Assembly (NCBI GenBank): GCA_963666755.2
Contig: CAXXGW010000009.1
Location: 372,001 to 436,000, forward strand
Source of the DNA: CAXXOK01 sp963666755
Lineage (GTDB): Bacteria; Bacillota; Clostridia; Christensenellales; Aristaeellaceae
Length of the DNA stretch: 64,000 nucleotides
Reading direction: 5' to 3'
Below the pieces are notes generated by a model, which searched no databases, was not told the DNA's origin, and worked only from the letters and a program-made list of their open reading frames with translations. How positions within the stretch are numbered: the first letter of the stretch is position 1; every line of letters begins with the position of its first letter. Made by a program: the position numbers and the translations under genes. Positions 25,733 to 33,681 of this stretch are shown piece after piece.

Positions 25733-26287
25733 GTGTCCGACCAAGTGAAGCAAATTTCCCTGCGTATCCTGGACCTTCGCGAGATCTCGGACTACACGGT
25801 TGAGCGGATGGCGGCTGCGCTGGACGTACCCGTGGACGAATACCGCAAGATCGAATCCGGCGAGATCGACATTCCCATCAGCTTACTGGTCAAGATCGGC
25901 GAGGTCTTTCATGTGGATATGACCGAGCTGCTCACGGGCGAGGCCCCGCGGCTGAACGTGCTGAGCGTGACGCGCGCGGGCAAGGGAGAGGACATCATCC
26001 GCCACGGCCAATACGTGTATAAGAATCTGGGCTCCAACTTCGCACACCGCAAAATCGAACCGCTGTACGTGACCGTGCCCGTGGGCGTAAACGACGCTCT
26101 GGTGCCCAACAGTCACGATGGGCAGGAGTTTGATTATGTGCTCTCCGGGCGCATGCGCATCGTGATCGGCAAGACTGATCTGTTGCTTGAACCCGGGGAC
26201 AGCGTGTACTTCGACAGCCACACCCCGCACGCGATGGCGGCCGTCGGCGATGAGCCCGTGCATTTCTTGGCCATGGTGATTCCCTGA
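25733..26287 (+). CDS. XRE-family regulator with C-terminal cupin domain
   Basis: A 184-residue regulator: helix-turn-helix of the XRE type at about residues 8-62 (MAAALDVPVDEYRKIESGE) and a small-molecule-binding cupin at about 110-180. The cupin motif is visible as SHDGQEFDYVLSG and EPGDSVYFDSHTPHA. The start is GTG after AAAGAGGAGG; a longer frame to 25661 would run through the promoter and is rejected. XRE-cupin regulators commonly control an adjacent enzyme gene by sensing a related ligand, here probably an acyl or acyl-CoA-like compound of the synthetase 47 nt downstream. Confidence 0.88.
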   Translation: MSDQVKQISLRILDLREISDYTVERMAAALDVPVDEYRKIESGEIDIPISLLVKIGEVFHVDMTELLTGEAPRLNVLSVTRAGKGEDIIRHGQYVYKNLGSNFAHRKIEPLYVTVPVGVNDALVPNSHDGQEFDYVLSGRMRIVIGKTDLLLEPGDSVYFDSHTPHAMAAVGDEPVHFLAMVIP

Positions 26288-26333
26288 GCGATGGAGCGAT
26301 CAGAACCCTGAGTAAGGAAAGGAAGAGCCGACC

Positions 26334-28427
26334 ATGTTGGCGGATCGTTACATCCGAACGGATTTTACCACCCAGGAGGAATTTGAGCGCGATTTTACCC
26401 TGACGATTCCGGAACACTTTCATTTTGCCTATGACGTGGTGGACGAGTACGCCCGCTTGTCGCCGGATAAACGCGCCATGATCTGGTGCGACCTGCACGG
26501 GCGGGAGCGTACCTTCACCTTTGGTGAGTTCAGCCGCCTGAGCGACCGGGCTGCCAACGTATTCAAAGCCCAAGGGTTGCGCCGGGGCGACCCGGTGCTG
26601 CTGATGCTCAAACGCCGCTACCAGTTCTGGATTGCGGCGCTAGGGCTGCTCAAGCTGGGCTGTGTGCTGATCCCCGCCACGGCGCAGCTTCAAAAAAAGG
26701 ACATTGTCTATCGGGTGCAGGCCAGCAGCGCCTGCGCCATCCTGTGCGTGGAAGAGCCGGAGGTGCAGGCCCACGTGCGCGCGGCGGGCGCCGAGTGCGA
26801 CACGCTTAAGGCTTTGCTGACGCTTGACGACGCGGAGGGCTTTCTGAACTTCGACCGCCTGCTGGAAACGGCAGACCCGGTCTGGGAAAAGCCCGCCGAA
26901 CTGCCCGCCAATGACGATCTGATGCTGCTGTACTTTACCAGCGGCACCACGGGCATGCCAAAAATGGCGGCGCACACGTGGACGTACCCCATCGCCCAGA
27001 CGGTGACGGCGTACTACTGGCATCATGTGGGGGATGACGACATCCATCTGGCGGTGGCGGATACCGGCTGGGCTAAGGCGGGCTGGGGCAAGATGTACGG
27101 CCAGTGGATCTGCGGCGCGACGCTGTTTGTGTACGACTTTGACCATTTTGTGGCCACTGATCTGCTGGAGAAACTTGCCCACTACCGGGTGACCTCCTTC
27201 TGCGCGCCGCCGACGGTGTACCGCTTCATGATTAAGGAAGACCTGAGCCGTTACGACCTGAGCGCCCTGCGCTGGGCCAACTGCGCGGGCGAGCCGCTCA
27301 ACCCCGAGGTGTACGAGCAGTTCCACCGCGCGACGGGGGTCAAGATTCATGAGGCGTTCGGACAGAGCGAAACCACGCCATTGCTGATGACCAGCAAGTG
27401 GATGGAGCCGAAAACCGGCAGCACCGGCAGGCCCTCGCCCGCGTATGATATCGCGCTGGTGAACGAGGCTGGCGAACCGGTGGACGACGGCGTGGAGGGT
27501 GAAATCTGCATCCGTATGCACCACGGACACCCGCCGGGCCTGTTTGTGGGGTATTACCGCAATCAGGAGCAGACCGACGCGGTGTTCTACAACGACCTGT
27601 ACCATACCGGTGATATGGCCTGGCGCGATGTGGACGGGTATTTCTTCTTTATCGGCCGCAGCGATGATGTGATTAAGTCCAGCGGTTACCGCATCGGCCC
27701 TTTCGAGGTGGAAAGCGCGCTGCTGACACATCCGGCGGTGCTGGAATGCGCCATTACGGCCGTGCCGCACCCGGAACGCGGGCAGGTGGTCAAGGCCACG
27801 GTGGTGCTCGCGCCCAACCGCGGCTATACCCCCAGCGACGAGCTCAAGCGCGAACTGCAGGAGCATGTCAAGGCGGTTACCGCGCCGTACAAGTATCCGC
27901 GCATCATCGAATTTGTGGAGGAGCTGCCCAAGACCATCAGCGGTAAAATCCAGCGCAAGCTGATCCGCAACCAGGACGAAGAGCTGCGCGAGCGCATGAA
28001 CCGCATGAATCTGGTGTGCCTGGGCGTGCGGGATATGACGGCCTCGCTGCGCTTCTACCGCGACGGGCTGGGCTTCCGCACCAAGGAAAAGAGCGATACG
28101 CCGCAGGTGGTGTTCTTCAGCACCCCGGGCACCAAGCTGGAGCTGTACTCTTTGCAAGGGCTGGCCGAGGATATCAACCCGGATAACCCGCCCGCCATCG
28201 GGCAGGGCTTCGGGGGGATTACGCTGGCCTACAACGCGCACAACAAGGATGAGGTGCGCGCCATGACGGAGCTGGCCAGGCGGGCGGGCGCGCGTATCGT
28301 CAAGGAGCCGCAGGATGTATTCTGGGGCGGGTACCACTCTTATTTTGCCGATCCGGACGGCTACTACTGGGAAATCGCCTGGAACCCCGAGTGGCAGCTG
28401 GACGATCAGGATTTGCTCAAGCTCTAA
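26334..28427 (+). CDS. AMP-forming acyl-CoA synthetase fused to a VOC (glyoxalase-like) domain
   Basis: A 697-residue fusion. Residues 1 to about 550 are an acyl-CoA synthetase of the medium-chain type, with P-loop LLYFTSGTTGMPK (198-210), EAFGQSETTPL, YHTGDMAWRD and the C-terminal lysine region PKTISGKIQRK. From residue 558 a VOC domain of about 130 residues begins with MNLVCLGVRDM. It continues with SLRFYRDGLGF and ends YFADPDGYYWEIAWNPEW, the typical second half with a glutamate metal ligand. No stop, frameshift or clean internal ribosome site lies at the joint. The substrate is unknown; a carboxylic acid whose CoA ester is a substrate of the VOC domain is plausible. Confidence 0.9.
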   Translation: MLADRYIRTDFTTQEEFERDFTLTIPEHFHFAYDVVDEYARLSPDKRAMIWCDLHGRERTFTFGEFSRLSDRAANVFKAQGLRRGDPVLLMLKRRYQFWIAALGLLKLGCVLIPATAQLQKKDIVYRVQASSACAILCVEEPEVQAHVRAAGAECDTLKALLTLDDAEGFLNFDRLLETADPVWEKPAELPANDDLMLLYFTSGTTGMPKMAAHTWTYPIAQTVTAYYWHHVGDDDIHLAVADTGWAKAGWGKMYGQWICGATLFVYDFDHFVATDLLEKLAHYRVTSFCAPPTVYRFMIKEDLSRYDLSALRWANCAGEPLNPEVYEQFHRATGVKIHEAFGQSETTPLLMTSKWMEPKTGSTGRPSPAYDIALVNEAGEPVDDGVEGEICIRMHHGHPPGLFVGYYRNQEQTDAVFYNDLYHTGDMAWRDVDGYFFFIGRSDDVIKSSGYRIGPFEVESALLTHPAVLECAITAVPHPERGQVVKATVVLAPNRGYTPSDELKRELQEHVKAVTAPYKYPRIIEFVEELPKTISGKIQRKLIRNQDEELRERMNRMNLVCLGVRDMTASLRFYRDGLGFRTKEKSDTPQVVFFSTPGTKLELYSLQGLAEDINPDNPPAIGQGFGGITLAYNAHNKDEVRAMTELARRAGARIVKEPQDVFWGGYHSYFADPDGYYWEIAWNPEWQLDDQDLLKL

Positions 28428-28496
28428 AAAGCCTTGCGCAAGTCGGTAACCGTGAAGATGCCCGGAGAAATTTGGCTGCGGTATGAAAACGAGGGA

Positions 28497-28570
28497 AAGG
28501 AATGAAATCCCTTGTCAAGTTTCCAAAGGGTGAAACCCTTTGGCGTGGTTGGACGAAGCCCGAAGCCCGT
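28497..28570 (+). repeat. Triple-hairpin intergenic repeat, copy 1 (degenerate)
   Basis: Three consecutive small hairpins with GAA loops: AAGGAAT-GAA-ATCCCTT (28497-28513, one mismatch), CCAAAGGGT-GAA-ACCCTTTGG (28523-28543) and TTGGAC-GAA-GCCCGA (28549-28563, degenerate). Confidence 0.85.
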
Positions 28571-28627
28571 GCCACAACGCGCACCTTCCGGCCAACGAAA
28601 GGCCCGAAGGGATTCGACACGCATGCC

Positions 28628-28658
28628 AGAGGGGCCGGAACACCGTTCCGGCCCCTCT
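28628..28658. repeat. GC-rich palindrome linked to repeat copy 1
   Basis: A perfect 14-bp stem AGAGGGGCCGGAAC/GTTCCGGCCCCTCT with a 3-nt loop. A related palindrome follows copy 3 at 28949-28983. Confidence 0.75.
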
Positions 28659-28677
28659 GCTTGCCAAAAATGTGGGT

Positions 28678-28750
28678 CAAGGGATGAAATCCCTTGTCAG
28701 GTTCCAAGGGTGAAACCCTTTGGTGGGTTTGGGCGAAGCCCAAGGCCCGC
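28678..28750 (+). repeat. Triple-hairpin intergenic repeat, copy 2
   Basis: CAAGGGAT-GAA-ATCCCTTG (28678-28696), CCAAGGGT-GAA-ACCCTTTGG (28704-28723) and TTGGGC-GAA-GCCCAA (28729-28743). Its 3' flank AAAACGCAAACCTTCC resembles the flank of copy 1. Confidence 0.88.
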
Positions 28751-28821
28751 GCCAAAACGCAAACCTTCCTGTGTCGGACACAAAATAATGCCAAGGTATC
28801 CCAGTATGGCTCAATAGGAGT

Positions 28822-28894
28822 CAAGGGATGAAATCCCTTGTCAGGTTTTCAAAGGGTGAAACCCTTTGATGGGTTGGGCGAAGCCCAAGGCCCG
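28822..28894 (+). repeat. Triple-hairpin intergenic repeat, copy 3
   Basis: CAAGGGAT-GAA-ATCCCTTG (28822-28840), CAAAGGGT-GAA-ACCCTTTG (28850-28868) and TTGGGC-GAA-GCCCAA (28874-28888), all perfect. The region 28428-29006 holds only these repeats and palindromes; no gene was seen. Confidence 0.88.
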
Positions 28895-28948
28895 TGAAAC
28901 CGCTAATCCTTTCAATTTCGGAAATCCGAGGGGTGCCCGGCAGGTACG

Positions 28949-28983
28949 CCAAAGGGGTCGGAACAGAGTTCCGGCCCCTTTGG
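28949..28983. repeat. GC-rich palindrome linked to repeat copy 3; possible terminator of the aldo/keto reductase operon
   Basis: A 16-bp stem (28949-28964 with 28968-28983) with one G-T pair and an AGA loop. It lies 23 nt beyond the minus-strand stop at 29007. Confidence 0.7.
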
Positions 28984-29006
28984 CTGTCTGCAAATTCTCT
29001 GTTGCT

Positions 29007-29954
29007 TTATTCCTGTGCTTCGGCGGAAACTGCGTTCAGCGCGTCCCGCTCGGCTTCAGTCAGGGTAAAGGTGAAGGCCAGCGCGTTGGCTTCGGCCTGT
29101 GCGGGCGATTTGACGCCAGTAATCACGACGCTGCCGGGGAGCGTATCCAGAATCCACCGCACGGCAACGCTGGCGACAGGCACGTGATACGCGGCGGCAA
29201 TGGGCCGCATAACATCGACGATGCGCAGGTTCTGCTGTAGCTTCTCTCCATAGAAATTGTCATACACCGCGCGGCTGCGGCGGTCGCTGCTGTCGAAATG
29301 CACGTCCGCGCCGTATTTGCCGGTCAGGATGCCCTGCCCGAGGCTGCCCCAGGTAAGCGGGGCTGCTCGCAGCGTGCTAGCGGTCGCGCGCATGGCTGCC
29401 TCGTCGGTGCGGTGCGCGAGGCTGAAGTGATTTTGAAACGTTGCGATATGCTCGCGGTAGGGTTCCAGCTCCGCCAACCGCTCCGGAGGCACGTTGCTGA
29501 GCCCGATGGCAAGGATATCCCCTTTGCGCTGGTGGGAAAGCAGGGCCTCCATCAGCACGGGGATGGGGGTATGATCGTCCAGATAATGCACCTGATAGAG
29601 GTCGATGTGATCCGTGCGCAGGCGCTTCAGGCTGGCGGCCAGCGATTGATCCAGATAGGCGGGGCTGTTGTCGAAAAACGTGTGTCCGTTTTCCACCCGC
29701 ACGCCGAACTTGGTAGCCAAGGCCACCTGTGCGCGATGCGGGGCGAGGGTTTCGCCGAGGGTTTCTTCGCTGCGACCCAGCCCATAGGTGTCGGCAGTGT
29801 CAAAGAAATTGACGCCCAGCTCCAACGCGTGGAGCATCGCGCGCTCCACCTCGTCCCGGGAAACATTGCCCCAGCCGTACTCGCCGGCGGGGCAGCCGCC
29901 CATGCAAAGGCGGCTGACAGTCAGGGCTTTGCCCTTGAGCGTGATGGTTTGCAT
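29007..29954 (-). CDS. Aldo/keto reductase
   Basis: A 315-residue NADPH-dependent oxidoreductase with the TIM-barrel AKR fold. The catalytic tetrad is visible: Asp52 and Tyr57 (FDTADTYG), Lys82 (ATKFGV) and His123 (YQVHYLDD). SLGQGILTGKY and the C-terminal GVKSPAQAEAN cofactor segment are typical. The physiological carbonyl substrate is unknown. It is the last gene of the minus-strand series starting at cdaA, 17 nt after the rRNA methyltransferase; no separate promoter was seen. Confidence 0.93.
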   Translation of the reverse strand: MQTITLKGKALTVSRLCMGGCPAGEYGWGNVSRDEVERAMLHALELGVNFFDTADTYGLGRSEETLGETLAPHRAQVALATKFGVRVENGHTFFDNSPAYLDQSLAASLKRLRTDHIDLYQVHYLDDHTPIPVLMEALLSHQRKGDILAIGLSNVPPERLAELEPYREHIATFQNHFSLAHRTDEAAMRATASTLRAAPLTWGSLGQGILTGKYGADVHFDSSDRRSRAVYDNFYGEKLQQNLRIVDVMRPIAAAYHVPVASVAVRWILDTLPGSVVITGVKSPAQAEANALAFTFTLTEAERDALNAVSAEAQE

Positions 29955-29971
29955 AGTGCCTCCAAACAGTA

Positions 29972-31420
29972 TTAGGGCCTGCGCAGACCCTTGGGATAAT
30001 GGTTTTTCAGCTGCCCGTCTCCGGCTTTGGCAAAACCCAGCGCCACCCCCGCCAGCGTCACGGCAACATAACCGCGCAACGTTTCCGGTACGGGCAGGGT
30101 TTCGCCACGCTGGTACAGGCGGGCTTCCGCTTCGCTGAGCGGATAGCGGGGCAGCGCCAAACCCGGCGCTGCCATGGCCAACGCATGGTCGGGAACCCAG
30201 ATGCGCCCCTTCGCCTGCCCCAGGGCAAGCCCAGCACGCAGGACGCGCACCCCGGTGACCGGCGGCAGCGGAGGGGCATGGAGCAGGGTCTCCCCGAACG
30301 CCGCGTTGGCATCCGGCAGGGGGGAACAGGGGGCAGTGTCGGCCGTGGGTGCGTGCAGAGCCTCAGCCTGCGTCTGGGCAAAGAGCGTATAGGCGGCGCA
30401 CGCATCCCGCGGTGGCGCTGCGAGCGCTTGCGCGGCGGGTAGCAGCGCGGCTGCAGCTGGCCCATCCTGCGCGCCGGGCGCGATTTTGCGCAGCAATGCC
30501 GAGAAGTGCCCTTCTCCGGAAACGGTATGCGGATAGGTTTGCAAGCAACCCTCCGTGGAGGAGAGCGTCAAACCGTGGCCCACCGGCACCGAAAAAGCGA
30601 CGGGTTCCAGTTCAGGATGTGCCGCCCGCAGCGCGGCAATGGTGCGCTCGTTTTCCGTCGGGTTCAGAGTACAGGTGGCGTAGCAGAGGCGGCCGCCGGG
30701 GCGCAGCATCCGGCAGGCGCTTTCCAGAATGTGCCACTGCCGCGCGGCGCAACGCACGGGCGCGCCCTCGTCCCATTCCAGACGGGCCTCGGGGTGGCGG
30801 CGGAACATCCCTTCGCCGCTGCAGGGGGCATCCACTAAAACAGCGTCGAACAGCTGCGGCCAGAGTGCGGCCAGCCGCTCGGGATCGGCCGATACCACCA
30901 GCGCGTTGGGCACGCCCATGCGTTCCAGATTGCGGCTGAGGGTTTGGGCGCGCGAAGGCACCGGCTCATTGCATACCAGCGTGCCCTGCCCGCGCATGGC
31001 GGCGGCAAGCTGGGTGCTTTTGCCGCCCGGCGCGGCGCACAGGTCCAGCACCGTTTCGCAGGGTTGCGGGGCCAGCAGGGTGGCGGGAATCATCGCGCTG
31101 GGCTCTTGCAGGTAGTAAGCCCCGGCCTCGTGCAGGGGGTGCAGCCCGGCTTTGCTTGTCAGCTGCAAAGCAAACCCGTCCGGAGCCCAGGGGAGTGGAT
31201 CGCCCAGTCCGTTAATCAGGGCAGACAGGGGAATAAGCGTCGGCTTGCCGGGGTTGATCCGCAGCCCGCGCGCAGGCGGCTGCTCCATCGCGGCGAAGTA
31301 AGCAGGCGCTTCGGGGCCAAGCTGTGCTTCCATGCGGAGGCAAAAGGCCTGCGGCAGTGGCGGTGTGGCATCCAAACCTGCTGCGGTTTGCTGGCGGGGC
31401 CGACGGGTGGCGCGGGTCAT
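29972..31420 (-). CDS. RsmF/NOL1-NOP2-Sun-type rRNA cytosine-C5 methyltransferase
   Basis: A 482-residue methyltransferase. The SAM motif is CAAPGGKS (128-135). The two cysteines of the m5C mechanism are Cys200 (DAPCSGEGMFRR) and Cys250 (CYATCTLNPTENE). The C-terminal region of about 180 residues matches the RNA-binding extension of RsmF/YebU-like proteins. An ATG at 31441 is open, but 31420 gives the usual ATGA overlap with the upstream gene, with TCC-type site GGAGGA (31431-31436) in front. It probably methylates 16S rRNA; the exact position is not known. Confidence 0.92.
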   Translation of the reverse strand: MTRATRRPRQQTAAGLDATPPLPQAFCLRMEAQLGPEAPAYFAAMEQPPARGLRINPGKPTLIPLSALINGLGDPLPWAPDGFALQLTSKAGLHPLHEAGAYYLQEPSAMIPATLLAPQPCETVLDLCAAPGGKSTQLAAAMRGQGTLVCNEPVPSRAQTLSRNLERMGVPNALVVSADPERLAALWPQLFDAVLVDAPCSGEGMFRRHPEARLEWDEGAPVRCAARQWHILESACRMLRPGGRLCYATCTLNPTENERTIAALRAAHPELEPVAFSVPVGHGLTLSSTEGCLQTYPHTVSGEGHFSALLRKIAPGAQDGPAAAALLPAAQALAAPPRDACAAYTLFAQTQAEALHAPTADTAPCSPLPDANAAFGETLLHAPPLPPVTGVRVLRAGLALGQAKGRIWVPDHALAMAAPGLALPRYPLSEAEARLYQRGETLPVPETLRGYVAVTLAGVALGFAKAGDGQLKNHYPKGLRRP

Positions 31421-32118
31421 GCCTGATCGTCCTCCAACCACTCTGGCAGCATGACCGGCTCCAGCGGAAAGTAAAGCTGCTGCATGGCAGGGGGGAGCTG
31501 CGGCTGCAACTGCGGGTAGCCGACCACCAGCCCAACAGGCACATGCAGCCGTTCTCCCACGCGGGTCAGCAGCGCCTGCGCGTCAATCAGGTCCTGCGCG
31601 GTGGTGCGGCGTTGCAGGTTTGCGTTGTTTACCAGCAGATCGGGAGTTACGCGTGCCTGCCGGGCAATCAGCCCAAACAGGTCGGCAATCTCCTCCTCCG
31701 TGCCGGACAGGGGGCGGTAGGGATTGACCACATAGAGCACGCGCATTTGCCCGCGCACGGCGGCAACCAGCGGGGCGTAGCGGCCCAGCGCCGTGGCGCC
31801 GACCTCGTCGCCGCCCACATCCACCACTACGCGCGCGTAACGCCCGGGCTCAAACACGCTTTGGATTTCCGCTGGCAACACCGGGATATCCACCGCTGTG
31901 AGCGCAAAGGAAGGCATCTTGACCTCGATGCCTTCCTGCTGCAACAGCTGCGCCTGCTCGGCGCTGCGAAAGTACGGGTTCACGATGTCCAGATCCACCA
32001 GCGCCACAGGCCCGGTCACTTCGCACCGCATGCGCCGTGCCAGCGCGATGGACAGCTCGGTTTTGCCGCTGCCGTAGTTGCCGACGACCACGGTATACGT
32101 TTGGTTGAGGGGTAGCAT
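31417..32118 (-). CDS. P-loop ATPase of the MinD/ParA-like (CobQ/CobB) superfamily
   Basis: A 233-residue protein with an N-terminal Walker A GNYGSGKTE (13-21). VALVDLDIVNPYFRS follows, a switch-like segment typical of SIMIBI NTPases, and then VVVDVGGDEVGATALGRY. It lacks the ParA deviant lysine signature KGGxGKT, so it is not a standard partition protein. The next gene upstream ends at its start (1-nt overlap) and encodes a proline-rich membrane protein, so the two may work together. The function is unknown; localisation or nucleotide-dependent assembly at the envelope is speculative. Confidence 0.8.
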   Translation of the reverse strand: MLPLNQTYTVVVGNYGSGKTELSIALARRMRCEVTGPVALVDLDIVNPYFRSAEQAQLLQQEGIEVKMPSFALTAVDIPVLPAEIQSVFEPGRYARVVVDVGGDEVGATALGRYAPLVAAVRGQMRVLYVVNPYRPLSGTEEEIADLFGLIARQARVTPDLLVNNANLQRRTTAQDLIDAQALLTRVGERLHVPVGLVVGYPQLQPQLPPAMQQLYFPLEPVMLPEWLEDDQA

Positions 32119-33656
32119 TACTCCTCCTCGCTTTCCGGTTTCTTTTTAGGATACACGGGCGCATGGAAGGCGTTCTTCACATCCACCGTGCTTTGCAGAT
32201 CGCGGATGGACAGCGGGTTGCGCTCATCCTCACCGCCAACCAGCGTACGCGCCCGCTTGGCCAGCGCGCCCAGACCGCGCGGCTTTGCGCCTGCCGGTTC
32301 GGGGCGATCAGCCTCCGGGAACGGGGAAAAGTTGGGGTAGGCCTCCGCGTCGAGGGCGGAGGGCGACGAGAGTTGCGACCCGGCGCCCAGGCCGATGTTC
32401 TGCTGGAAGGTTTCCAAATCCAGCCCCGGGTGTACGGCCGTTTCGCCGCCTTGCTGTATGGGCTGGGGGGTGCCGGGCAACGGCGGCATGGGCATGGGCG
32501 TATAGCCTATCCCCATGCTTGCCTCCTGCCGATATGCCGGCGGCTCGGGCTGCGACGCGCCAAAGGTAGGGCGCATGCCCGCGGTAACATTTGGTTCCAG
32601 CGCCGGATGTGGCGCGATATTATCCATCAGGGTCTGCGGGGCGTTCCAGTAGTCCAAATCATCGTCAAAGCGCGGCTCGTCGGCCATCGGTTCCGGCTCC
32701 AGCGGGCCGTGCAGGGGTACAGCTGTGTAGGTCGAGGTGGGGGCGAAGGCATCCTCCGGCGAGCCGGGTATGGCTAAGCCGCCCCAATACCCTTGAGCGG
32801 CGCGGGGTGCCGGTGGCGGGGAATAGCGCGCCGCACGCGGGGTATAGGTGTTTTCCGGCGGAACGTCGCACTCCGGATATCCGGCGGGCGCGTAGCCGTT
32901 GGCAGTTGGCGGGATAAAGGCGACCCGTTCCGGGGCGTAAGGAGCCTCGGCGGGCGGCGCGAAGCCGTTGGCAGGCGCATAGGCGTTTGGCTGCGGGGGA
33001 TAGGCGGGCGGTGCAAAGCCGTTCGTGGGTGCAGGCGGGTATGCGTTCTGCCGCGGCGCATAAGCAGGCGGCGCAAAGCCGTTGCCGGGCGCGGGCGGAT
33101 AGGCGGGCGGCTGCGGAGCGCCGGCGGGGGGCGCAAAGCCGTTGGACGCGGGCGCATAGGCGGCTCTTTGCGGCGGGTAGGGCGCTTCGGCAGCGGGTGC
33201 ATAGGCGGCGGCGTTGGGCTGCCGCAGCGCGGGGCCGACGGTGGTCGGCTGCGCAAGCGGCGCTTCCGCAGCGGCCGGCCGCCGGTAGCGGGTGGTTGCG
33301 GCCGGTACGCCGTAAGGCTCGTCCTCATCCTCCTGCGGATAGGGCTCGTCCTGCGGGGCGGGGGCATAGGTCTGCGGATAGGAATGCCGCGGCTCGGGCG
33401 GCGTGAGGCGCTCCTCCCGGCGCTGACGGCGGCGCGCCGCCCATACGGCATAGGGTCGCCAGCGAATCAGGTACACGGTGCGATCCAGAATAAATCCCCC
33501 CACGCAAAGGATCAAGAAGATCAGCTTCCAATGATCGCGCAGGAGTGTAATCAGCATACCGCCGTCCTCGCTGCCCAGCAGCGCCCAGACCGCGTTTAAA
33601 AGCGAACGCAGCCAGCCCAGGACCAGCGAGAGGATCGCGTTGGTAAACCCGTTCAT
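32118..33656 (-). CDS. Proline-rich membrane-anchored protein with NGFAPPA repeats
   Basis: A 512-residue protein without a recognised family. Two hydrophobic segments (about 5-27 and 43-64) are followed by a very basic stretch (WAARRRQRREER) and then by about 400 residues rich in Pro, Ala, Tyr, Asn and Gln. Four copies of NGFAPPA start at residues 172, 192, 212 and 230, plus NGYAPAG at 253. The C-terminal 45 residues are charged (SIRDLQSTVDVKNAFHAPVY). It is probably a bitopic protein with a disordered cytosolic region that binds partners. It lies between cdaR and an ATPase gene in one operon, where glmM often stands in other Firmicutes. Confidence 0.7.
   Translation of the reverse strand: MNGFTNAILSLVLGWLRSLLNAVWALLGSEDGGMLITLLRDHWKLIFLILCVGGFILDRTVYLIRWRPYAVWAARRRQRREERLTPPEPRHSYPQTYAPAPQDEPYPQEDEDEPYGVPAATTRYRRPAAAEAPLAQPTTVGPALRQPNAAAYAPAAEAPYPPQRAAYAPASNGFAPPAGAPQPPAYPPAPGNGFAPPAYAPRQNAYPPAPTNGFAPPAYPPQPNAYAPANGFAPPAEAPYAPERVAFIPPTANGYAPAGYPECDVPPENTYTPRAARYSPPPAPRAAQGYWGGLAIPGSPEDAFAPTSTYTAVPLHGPLEPEPMADEPRFDDDLDYWNAPQTLMDNIAPHPALEPNVTAGMRPTFGASQPEPPAYRQEASMGIGYTPMPMPPLPGTPQPIQQGGETAVHPGLDLETFQQNIGLGAGSQLSSPSALDAEAYPNFSPFPEADRPEPAGAKPRGLGALAKRARTLVGGEDERNPLSIRDLQSTVDVKNAFHAPVYPKKKPESEEE
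32880..33143 (-). repeat. In-frame tandem repeats coding NGFAPPA units
   Basis: Five imperfect coding units of 18-23 codons in the proline-rich gene. Low complexity makes this stretch prone to length changes by slippage. Confidence 0.75.
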
Positions 33657-33681
33657 CCATCGGCTCCTTCCCGCGCAAGGG

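Noticed and set aside
28497..28894. CRISPR array
   Set aside because: Only three repeats, each about 73 nt with internal hairpins, unequal spacing and degenerate first copy; no cas genes in the window.
31417..32118. Chromosome-partition ParA
   Set aside because: The Walker A is GNYGSGKT, without the ParA signature lysine, and there is no parB or parS-like repeat nearby.
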